From the NCBI GenBank assembly GCA_049297615.1, contig JBAQUQ010000108.1, positions 1 through 34,671 of the forward strand: DNA of 34,671 nucleotides, read 5' to 3'. The stretch's first letter is position 1. The number at the start of each line of letters is the position of its first letter. The translations under genes and the position numbers were made by a program. Below are positions 1-7,000 of this stretch, one piece after another. The stretch comes from JAEMQF01 sp049297615 (GTDB lineage Bacteria; Pseudomonadota; Gammaproteobacteria; Burkholderiales; Burkholderiaceae_C). The notes below the pieces were generated by a model. That model saw nothing but the letters and a program-made list of their open reading frames with translations, was not told the DNA's origin and did no database searches.

Positions 1-32
1 GGCCGCAGGTTCGAGACCTGCCACCGAGACCA
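1..32 (+). tRNA. 3' end of a tRNA or tRNA-like gene (cut by window edge)
   Basis: Only the 3' part is visible. A perfect 5-bp T stem (5-9 with 17-21) closes a 7-base TTCGAGA loop, followed by seven bases of acceptor 3' strand (22-28), a discriminator A (29) and an encoded CCA (30-32). The anticodon lies outside the window, so identity is unknown. It lies 20 bases before a second tRNA-like sequence and upstream of slipin and rtcB, so it may belong to an rtcB-associated tRNA-like cluster rather than the housekeeping set. Confidence 0.7.
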
Positions 33-52
33 GACAACGCGTGCGCTTGGGT

Positions 53-126
53 GTGGCCGTAGCTCAATGGCAGAGCCGTGGGCCGTGAACCCGCTGGTGC
101 CGGTTCGACTCCGGCCGGTCACCCCC
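53..126 (+). tRNA. tRNA-His-like sequence, anticodon GTG, atypical
   Basis: A full cloverleaf folds. The acceptor is 53-59 with 116-122 (one G-T pair), D stem 62-65 with 73-76, anticodon stem 78-82 with 90-94, and T stem 99-103 with 111-115 closing TTCGACT. The anticodon loop (83-89) reads CC-GTG-AA, giving histidine. Three things are odd. The base before the anticodon is C, whereas U33 is nearly universal in working tRNAs. The base at position -1 is T rather than the G expected for tRNA-His. The 3' end is a run of C before A127, not a clean CCA. It overlaps the frame of the downstream slipin gene. It is probably a degenerate or specialised tRNA-like RNA linked to the RtcB module, not the main histidine tRNA. 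Confidence 0.65.
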
Positions 127-759
127 ATGCTGGGTCCCGGCTCGTACGCGTTCTGGAAGTTCAACCGCAACGTAGCGGTGGAAGCCGTGGACCTGCGCCT
201 GCAAGCCGTCGAGGTGACAGGCCAGGACATCCTGACCCGCGACAAGGTGGGCCTGCGGCTGAACCTGTCGGCCACTTGGCGCTACACCGACGTGCTGAAG
301 GCCTTCACGCAACTGGCCAAGCCCGCGGAACACCTGTACCGCGAGCTGCAGTTCGGCCTGCGCGCGGCTGTCGGCACCCGCACGCTGGATGAGCTGCTGG
401 AGAACAAGACGGTGATCGACGAGGTTGTGACCGCCCACGTGCGCGCCAAGCTCGCGGCCTACGGCATCGAGCTGGACGGTGTGGGCGTGAAGGACATCGT
501 GCTGCCGGGCGAGATGAAGACCATCCTCGCCCAGGTGGTCGAGGCCGAGAAGTCGGCCCAGGCCAATGTGATCCGTCGGCGTGAAGAGACGGCAGCGACG
601 CGCTCGCTGCTCAACACCGCCAAGGTGATGGAGGGCAACCCCATCGCCCTGCGCATGAAGGAGCTCGAGACGCTGGAACGCGTGGCCGAGCGCATCGACA
701 AGATCTCCGTGTTCGGAGGTCTGGACCAGGTGCTCAACGGACTGGTGAAGCTGCGTTGA
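127..759 (+). CDS. Slipin / SPFH (Band 7) family protein, N-terminally truncated
   Basis: Slipins are membrane-associated scaffold proteins of the stomatin/prohibitin superfamily, and some bacteria encode one beside rtcB. The visible product matches the SPFH core from a LGPG...FW segment near its start, through the strand 'DKVGLRLNLSATWRY', to a charged helical C-terminus rich in E, R and K (about residues 130-180) typical of Band 7 coiled coils. Family members normally carry a further 20-30 or more N-terminal residues before LGPG; here that DNA is replaced by the tRNA-like sequence ending at 126. The frame stays open from 127 back to the window start, so upstream in-frame starts such as 67 are possible, but those codons are tRNA sequence. 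No ribosome site precedes 127. It could be a truncated remnant or a functional short form. The gene ends 54 bases before rtcB. Confidence 0.7.
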   Translation: MLGPGSYAFWKFNRNVAVEAVDLRLQAVEVTGQDILTRDKVGLRLNLSATWRYTDVLKAFTQLAKPAEHLYRELQFGLRAAVGTRTLDELLENKTVIDEVVTAHVRAKLAAYGIELDGVGVKDIVLPGEMKTILAQVVEAEKSAQANVIRRREETAATRSLLNTAKVMEGNPIALRMKELETLERVAERIDKISVFGGLDQVLNGLVKLR

Positions 760-766
760 GCATCAG

Positions 767-792
767 CCCTCCCGCGCTATCGTGCGGGAGGG
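767..792 (+). other. Strong hairpin between slipin and rtcB
   Basis: A perfect 9-bp GC-rich stem (767-775 with 784-792) closes an 8-base loop. It lies just after the slipin stop codon (757-759) and about 20 bases before the rtcB start. No T run follows, so it is not a classic intrinsic terminator. It could be a processing site or a partial attenuator separating the two genes. Confidence 0.5.
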
Positions 793-813
793 TCCTCAAC
801 AAGGACATTCATC

Positions 814-2031
814 ATGGACAAGAACTGCATCGAAGAAGAGGTACCCGGCGGCGTGCCGGTGAAGATGTGGACGCGCGGCGTGCCCGTCGAGGACGAAGCC
901 AAGCGTCAACTGACCAATGCCGCGCGCCTGCCCATCGTCTTCAAGCACATCGCGGCGATGCCCGATGTGCATTTCGGCATCGGCGCGACCGTGGGCTCGG
1001 TGATCCCGACGCTGCGCGCGATCATCCCAGCCGCGGTGGGATTTGACATCGGCTGCGGCATGATGGCCTGCAAGACCACGCTGACGGCGGAGGACCTGCC
1101 GGACAACCTGGCGCCGCTGCGCTCGGCGATCGAACGCGCGGTGCCGCACGGTCGTTCGCCAGGCGCGCGTGACCCGGGCGCCTGGGGCAAGGTGCCGGGC
1201 TCGGTGGACACGGCCTGGGCGCAGCTCGAGCCCGACTTCACCGAGCTGTGTCGCGACTACCCGAAGCTGGCGAAGACCAACAACCGCGTCCACCTGGGCA
1301 CGCTGGGCACCGGCAACCACTTCATCGAGGTCTGTCTCGACGAGGCCGGCTTCGTGTGGTTCATGCTGCACTCGGGCTCGCGCGGCGTGGGCAATGCCAT
1401 CGGCACCATGTTCATCGAACTGGCCAAGCAGGACGCGCTGCGCAACAACGCCAACCTCCCCGACCGTGACCTGGCGTACTTCGAGGAAGGCGCGCGCTAC
1501 TTCGGCGACTACGTGCGCGCCGTCGGCTGGGGTCAGAGGTTCGCGGCCCTGAACCGCGAGGTGATGATGAAGCGTGTGATCGAGGCCGCGAAGGCGGTGC
1601 TGCACAAGAGCTTCCAGAGCCACATCGAGGCGGTGAACTGTCACCACAACTACGTGCAGATGGAGCATCACTTCGGCGAAGACGTTTACGTGACCCGCAA
1701 GGGCGCGGTGAGTGCGAAGGCCGGGCAGCTGGGCATCGTCCCCGGCAGCATGGGCGCGCGCAGCTACATCGTGCGCGGCAAGGGCAACGCGGACAGCTTT
1801 GACAGCTGCTCGCACGGCGCCGGACGCGCGATGAGCCGTGGCGAAGCCAAGCGCCGCTTCACGCTGGCCGACCACCGCGCTGCGACCGAAGGTGTCGAGT
1901 GCCGCAAGGACAAGGACGTGATCGACGAGACGCCCGCGGCCTACAAGGACATCGACGCGGTGATGGAGGCGCAGCGAGACCTGGTGGATGTGGTTCACAC
2001 GCTCAAGCAGGTGGTGTGTGTGAAAGGGTAA
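814..2031 (+). CDS. rtcB: RNA-splicing ligase RtcB
   Basis: RtcB joins RNA 2',3'-cyclic-phosphate or 3'-phosphate ends to 5'-OH ends using GTP and Mn2+, and repairs cleaved tRNA and rRNA. The 405-residue product is close to the 408 residues of E. coli RtcB and holds all the metal and catalytic residues. These are D78 and C81 in GFDIGCGM, H169 in GTGNHF, H186 in HSGSRG, the histidine pair at 277-278 in CHHNY, and H334 in CSHGAGR, the residue that is guanylylated. The start is supported by an AAGGA motif about nine bases upstream. It follows a slipin gene and tRNA-like sequences. There is no rtcA cyclase and no rtcR regulator in view, so it differs from the E. coli rtcBA arrangement. It probably acts on RNA damaged by ribotoxins or stress. 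Confidence 0.97.
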   Translation: MDKNCIEEEVPGGVPVKMWTRGVPVEDEAKRQLTNAARLPIVFKHIAAMPDVHFGIGATVGSVIPTLRAIIPAAVGFDIGCGMMACKTTLTAEDLPDNLAPLRSAIERAVPHGRSPGARDPGAWGKVPGSVDTAWAQLEPDFTELCRDYPKLAKTNNRVHLGTLGTGNHFIEVCLDEAGFVWFMLHSGSRGVGNAIGTMFIELAKQDALRNNANLPDRDLAYFEEGARYFGDYVRAVGWGQRFAALNREVMMKRVIEAAKAVLHKSFQSHIEAVNCHHNYVQMEHHFGEDVYVTRKGAVSAKAGQLGIVPGSMGARSYIVRGKGNADSFDSCSHGAGRAMSRGEAKRRFTLADHRAATEGVECRKDKDVIDETPAAYKDIDAVMEAQRDLVDVVHTLKQVVCVKG

Positions 2032-2042
2032 AGCCACCATCG

Positions 2043-2072
2043 AGGGGCGTTCGTCGTGAGGCGGGCGCCCCT
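2043..2072 (+). other. Hairpin after rtcB; rest of 2032-2235 shows nothing clear
   Basis: A perfect 7-bp stem (AGGGGCG at 2043-2049 with CGCCCCT at 2066-2072) lies 11 bases after the rtcB stop. It has a long 16-base loop and no T run, so termination here is only a possibility. The rest of the gap to the AbiEii stop codon at 2236 shows no convincing gene or repeat. Confidence 0.35.
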
Positions 2073-2235
2073 GACGTGACGACGAGTCAGCGACGCCGTC
2101 AATCTGATCGAGCAGCCGCCTCAGTGGGGGTCACTGTTCGGCCGGCCCATCCCGCACGATTCTCCAGGGGTCCAGGCTCGGAGGAAGATGCCGGACCCTT
2201 TGCCTTTGCGATGGGGCGATCAGTCGCCGCGACGG

Positions 2236-3087
2236 CTACGTGCCTGCGAATCCGAACTGCAGTGCGCGCTCGCGGATGGTCCTGACCACGTCGCTCAGGT
2301 CCATCGGCTCCAGCTTGTTCTTCTTCAGGAACGCTCGCCACTGCAATTGCTTCGTGGCGTCGTCGGCAAGGACATCGCTCAGACCGATCGGCCGGGCGCT
2401 GGGCATGGCGGTTTGCCGGCGGGCGAAGGTCGCTTCGACGGCGCGCTGCAGTTCCGCATCGTCCAGCGTGGTGTCGTGCAGCAGCACCCAGAGGTCGAAG
2501 AAGTCCTTCATGCGGGTGTTGGTCATGCCCAGCACGGTCACGGCGTGCAGCTTCTCGGCGACGACCGTGGCCTTGGGGTAGGCAGGCAGCGTCGGTGCGG
2601 GGACGTCGGACAGCAGGGTCGGATATGTGACCGGCTGCGCAGCGGGCGTGACCGCATCGCCGAAGCCGCTGTCGATCTGCCGGGCCAGGCGCGCGCCGTC
2701 GAGGGTGGCACGCAGATCTATGCGCACGCCGCCGTAGCCGGCGTCCTTGCGAATCTCGGTGCCGGCCACCGACTCGGGGTCGAACACGATGCCGTCATCC
2801 GCCGAGATGCTGCAGATGGATCGAAAGACGCCGACCAGCGTGGGCACGTCGTCCGGGCCGAACCCCAGCAGATCGGCGTCGCGCGTCGGCCGATGCGGCT
2901 GGCCGTACCAGAGCTGGAACAGGAGCGCGCCCTTGAGCAGAAAATTCGGTGCGTGCTCGGAGATGGACAGCCGGTACAGCAGGCGTTCCAGGCCGTACCG
3001 AGTCAGGGTCAGGTTGAAATCCTGCTTCGATATGTCGGTGTGCTGTTTGAGCCTTGCACGAATAGATGCGGCGCGGTTGGCGGTCAT
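2236..3087 (-). CDS. AbiEii-like nucleotidyltransferase toxin
   Basis: This is the toxin of a type IV-like AbiE toxin-antitoxin system; family members are nucleotidyltransferases linked to phage abortive infection and plasmid maintenance. The 283-residue product has the polymerase-beta-like signature: K52-G53 followed by D70-A-D72, a further acid at D124 in RIDL, then E178-K179 and the TRMKDFFDLW segment with K194, D195 and D198 typical of AbiEii. I place the start at 3087, where ATG overlaps the antitoxin stop by four bases (ATGA), rather than at an upstream in-frame start at 3153. That coupling is typical for this pair. The target RNA or cofactor cannot be read from sequence. Confidence 0.88.
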   Translation of the reverse strand: MTANRAASIRARLKQHTDISKQDFNLTLTRYGLERLLYRLSISEHAPNFLLKGALLFQLWYGQPHRPTRDADLLGFGPDDVPTLVGVFRSICSISADDGIVFDPESVAGTEIRKDAGYGGVRIDLRATLDGARLARQIDSGFGDAVTPAAQPVTYPTLLSDVPAPTLPAYPKATVVAEKLHAVTVLGMTNTRMKDFFDLWVLLHDTTLDDAELQRAVEATFARRQTAMPSARPIGLSDVLADDATKQLQWRAFLKKNKLEPMDLSDVVRTIRERALQFGFAGT

Positions 3088-3710
3088 GCCGTGATGACCT
3101 CGATGTAGGGCCGCATCACGTTGGCGACGCGGCCGCTCGTGGCGTGGCGCCACAGGTCGTCCATCGTGAACTTGCGCTGGCTCCAGCCGTCGCGCAGTGC
3201 TTCGAGCGCGACGTCCAGGCCGATCTTGTTGCGGAACCTGAAGCAGTCGACGATGGTCCGGGCCGCGTTGAAGACGGGCACCTCGACGCCGTCGACGTTC
3301 AGGCGTTCGACGCCCTCGGCCAGCGCCTCATCTGACATGCGCACGACACGGATTGCGGGCTGGTCGAGCCGGGGGGTCACCATGTGCTGCGGGATCGCGA
3401 TCCAAACCTCGAAGGGGGACTGCGTGCCGATCTCGTGGACGCGCAGCGCGGACAGCAGGCAGACCACGCCCTTGGGCACGCGCGCCGAGACTTCCGCCAG
3501 GGAGCGGTGTTCGCTGATCGCCGCACCGGGCAGTCCGTACAGACCGCGGGCCACGCGCTCAAGTTTGCCTGCCTGCACCAGGCGCGTCAGGGCAATCGTC
3601 GGCAGGCCCTGCCGCGTCACGTCACGCGCGCGCAGCAGCGTTCTGGCGCGTGCGAGGCGCAGCACCTGCTGTTCGTGGGTGGTGGCGGTTGCCGCGACGG
3701 TCGCCTTCAT
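3084..3710 (-). CDS. AbiEi-like antitoxin (winged-helix regulator)
   Basis: AbiEi antitoxins neutralise AbiEii and repress their own promoter through an N-terminal winged helix. The 208-residue product shows that domain at about residues 13-63, including RQGLPTIALTRLVQAGKLERVARGLY, followed by the AbiEi-type C-terminal region (HRSLAEVSARVPKGVVCLLSAL) at about 68-90. The ATG at 3710 is preferred. A TTG at 3746 in the same frame would sit almost at the predicted transcription start and would be leaderless. No clear ribosome site precedes either. The stop overlaps the toxin start by four bases. Confidence 0.87.
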   Translation of the reverse strand: MKATVAATATTHEQQVLRLARARTLLRARDVTRQGLPTIALTRLVQAGKLERVARGLYGLPGAAISEHRSLAEVSARVPKGVVCLLSALRVHEIGTQSPFEVWIAIPQHMVTPRLDQPAIRVVRMSDEALAEGVERLNVDGVEVPVFNAARTIVDCFRFRNKIGLDVALEALRDGWSQRKFTMDDLWRHATSGRVANVMRPYIEVITA

Positions 3711-3748
3711 GCGTGCATTGTGTTGTGGAAGGACTGTGAAAGTCAATG

Positions 3749-3761
3749 TTTACAGTATAAA
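3749..3761 (-). promoter_or_regulatory. Likely abiE promoter with small inverted repeat
   Basis: On the minus strand TATACT (3759-3754) is a good -10 element. It lies inside a short inverted repeat, TTTA-N5-TAAA (3749-3761), which could be an autoregulatory operator for AbiEi. No good -35 element is seen at the expected distance. The rest of the divergent gap, 3762-4024, shows nothing else I can support; its antisense ORF lacks family features. Confidence 0.35.
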
Positions 3762-4024
3762 TGCAACTCCAGTGCCCGCGCAGAGAGTCAGCTCTCGTCC
3801 GCCCGCTGGTCCGAGGTTGCCTACGTGCTCACCCCTGCGATGCGTGTCGTCGCGCCGTCGCACCGGCCTGAGCGGTTGCAGACACTTGGTAGCGGCAGAG
3901 TACTGACGCTGATCGACTCCAAGCAGTCGTTGGACGCGCCGAGGGGCGCAGGCCCGAATGGCCAAACTTGCGCGGTCTGCTGACATCGAGAGTGCGGCGA
4001 CCAATGCTTGCGAGCAGAGGTTAG

Positions 4025-4062
4025 AGTACATCTGTACTTACTGTAGAGTACATTTGTTCTCT
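4025..4062 (+). promoter_or_regulatory. Two tandem LexA-like palindromic boxes before the LexA-STAND gene
   Basis: Box 1 (4025-4038) is the perfect palindrome AGTACA-tc-TGTACT. Box 2 (4045-4062) is AGAGTACA-tt-TGTTCTCT with one mismatch, and it abuts the ATG at 4063. Their cores read GTAC-N4-GTAC and GTAC-N4-GTTC, the same layout as the GAAC-N4-GTTC LexA box of Gram-positive bacteria rather than the CTGT-N8-ACAG box usual in Beta- and Gammaproteobacteria. The centres are 22 bp apart, about two helical turns, suiting cooperative dimer binding. Since the encoded protein starts with a LexA-type DNA-binding domain, autorepression is the natural inference. An operator against the start codon would also block translation initiation or early elongation. 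Confidence 0.6.
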
Positions 4063-7000
4063 ATGGACAAGTCCACCGACCGCCGCCGCCAAGTTCTGAG
4101 CTTTATCCAGTCCAGAGTTGAGACGGATGGACGTCCGCCAACGCTCGACGAGATCGCGACCGCCTGCGGGCTCGCGTCGCGCAGCGCCGCGCAGAAGCAC
4201 GTCCGAGCACTCGAGGCGAGCGGCGACCTGCAAGCCACGCCCGGAACAGCTCGGAGCGCGCGTCCCAAACCACGGAAGCCTGCGGTTCTGGGCGCCAGGC
4301 AGTTGTTCGAAGTCTCTGCCCGGGATACCGCTGAGTTGTCGGATGCTGACCTCCGAGGCTTGGTTGCACGGCTTTGCATCGCGCGGCTTGCAGACGCGGG
4401 GCTGCCTCCGGGGCCCGTCACCTGGGGAGGCGACCAACGCGCACCTGACGGTGGTATCGACGTTCGCGTCCAGCTTTCGGACGAGGACGCTCAACGGGCC
4501 TGCTTTTCCGCGAGCGTTGTCGGCTTCCAGGTCAAGGCGACGAAGATGGGCGTCAGCGACATTCAGAAGGAAATGTGCCCTGGCGGACTGCTGAGGCCGT
4601 CGATTCGGGAGCTAGTCCAGCGCCAAGGCGCCTACATCATCGCAACGTCCGACTCTGCCGCTGACGGCGAGTACAAGAAGCGCGTCGCGGCCATGCAGGC
4701 CGCTGCATCAGAACCGGACCACCGGCACGCGGAGTTCGACTACTACGATGCGCAACGGCTCGCCGATTGGACGAACCGGCATCCCGGCGTAGTCGCGTGG
4801 GTGCGGAACCAATTGGGTCGACCGCTTCAAGGTTGGCAGCCGTACGGGCAATGGGCGCACACGCGAGGTGGAAAAGCACAGCCGTTCCTCCCGGATGACA
4901 AGCACCGTCTCTCCGACTCGCTCGATCGCGAGCACGTGCTTCCGCTTGTTGATGGCCTGCGTCGCGTCCGCCGGATACTCGACACTGGCGGCAGTTCGGT
5001 CCGATTGACGGGGCTGTCTGGTGTCGGCAAGACGCGGTTTGCTCAAGCTCTCTTTGAGGAGACCGCCGCACCAGAGGCCCTACCGCCGGATCTCGCGGTT
5101 TATACCGACACGGCGCACAGCCCGGAACCATCCCCCTTGGCGCTCCTGGACGAGCTTCTTGCCACGCGGCGCCGCGCCATCCTGATCGTCGACAACTGTG
5201 GATCGCAGTTGCACAACCAACTCACCGCCCGCTGCAAGGTCGCCGACCGCGTCGGCCTGTTGACCATCGAGTACGACATCCGCGAAGACCTGCCTCTCGA
5301 GACCAACGTCTTCCAGCTTGAGGCGGCGTCGCCTGGACTCATCGAGAAGGTGATCGAACAACAGTTTCCGCACATATCCCCGGTGAACGTGCGAACGATC
5401 ACCGACTTTGCCGCCGGCAACTCCCGAGTTGCGATCGCCCTCGCGAACACGATGGACACGAACGACTCGCTCGCTGGTCTGACTGACCGAGAGCTGTTCG
5501 ACCGGCTCTTTTGGCTCGGCAAGGAGGTACAGCATGAACTGAAGGTCGCGGCAGAAGCCTGCGCACTCGTCTACTCCTTCGATGGCGAGGACATCGAAGG
5601 CGAGTTGAGCGAGCTTGCCGCGCTGGCCGGAAAGCCGGCGCTGTCGCTTTACCGGTGGGTGAACGAGCTGCAGCAGCGCGGTCTGGTGCAATGCCGCGGC
5701 CGCTGGCGCGCCGTGCTTCCGCACGCGATCTCCAACGCCTTGGCGTGTCAGGCGCTAGAGGCCATCCCATACGCGCTGATCCACCAGAGATTGGTAGCGC
5801 CACTGGGTCGTTTGCTCCGCTCATTCTCGAGGCGGCTGGGCTACCTGCATGCCTCGCAGACGGCCGTGAACATCGTTCGTGATTGGCTCTCCGAGGACGG
5901 ACTCCTTGGTGACGTCGCTGGGCTTTCGCCGCTTCTGCTCGACGTCTTGACCAACGTCTCGCCCGTGGACCCCGCGACTACGCTTCAGGCTCTCAAGCGT
6001 GGCGTCATTGGACATCGGTGCACCGAGATTCTGTCTGCGTCGAACGCTTCGCGGTCGCGCTTGGTCAGGCTCGCCCGGTCGATCGCGTATGAGCCAGCGT
6101 ACTTCGAGGACTGCCTTGAAGTGCTGCTGGCCTTCGCTCGCGCCGAACCCGAGGACACCAGGATGGATCCAACCCGGTCGGTGATTGCCTCGCTCTTTAC
6201 GCTTTACCTTTCCGGCACGCATGCGACGAAGAGTCAGCGCGCAGACTGGATCCGAAGGGCGCTCCGATCGGACGACGCACAGCTCGGGGCTATCGGCTTC
6301 AACGCGCTCTCGTCCGCGCTGGAGTCCCACCACTTCTCCTCGCACTACGAATTCGAGTTCGGCGCACGCGTGCGCGACTTTGGTGCCTACCCGCGCGGCA
6401 AGGACGTGCAGGACTGGTTCAAGACCTTCATCGAACTCACCGTCGAAGTCGCACAAAGCAGTAGCCCCTGGGCCGATGGAGCCCGCGACCTTCTCGCTCA
6501 GCACTTCCGGTCGCTGTGGACGGTGGCGGGGATGGCGGACGCGTTAGAAGCCGCTGCAGGTCCGCTGCTGGACGCAGGATGGGAGCGGGGGTGGTTGGCC
6601 ATCCGACAGACCATCCGATTCGATGGCAAGGCTCTCCGCGCGGATGCCCGCGACCGCCTGCGCAAGCTCGAGGAGAGCGCCCGCCCGCAGACACTGGTCG
6701 CGCGCGTCAAGGCGATCGTGCTGAACGGGCATTCGGCGGGCGTGGACTATTCCGACGGGGAAAGCGCGTCATCCGGTTACGAGCGTGCAGAGCAGCTAGC
6801 ACGCGAACTCGGCGAGCGCGTGGCGACCGACGCCGATGCGTTCGCGACGGTCGTGCCGTTGATCGTCACCAACCAGCAGGGTCGACATTGGATGTTCGGC
6901 GCCGGCTTGGCAAAAAAGGCCGCGTGCTTAGAGGAATGCTGGGACGCGTTGACCCAAGCGTTCGAGGCGACGCCTGAGGAGCAACGCAATGTGCAGGTCC

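Noticed and set aside
1..32. Partial tRNA as the second attachment site of the integrase
   Set aside because: Its sequence does not match the 3' end of tRNA-Asn beyond general T-loop conservation.
796..2040. Long antisense ORF opposite rtcB (414 codons)
   Set aside because: It is a shadow of rtcB in GC-rich DNA; the product is His/Val/Ala-rich with no family features.
3750..4031. Minus-strand ORF in the abiE/LexA-STAND divergent gap
   Set aside because: It overlaps the promoter and operator box 1, and shows no family features or ribosome site.
3958..4062. Upstream start for the LexA-STAND protein
   Set aside because: The extra 35 codons run through the two operator palindromes and carry no LexA homology; ATG 4063 is better.
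4021..4062. Host-type SOS box (CTGT-N8-ACAG)
   Set aside because: CTGT is present but no correctly spaced ACAG; the symmetry fits GTAC-N4-GTWC instead.
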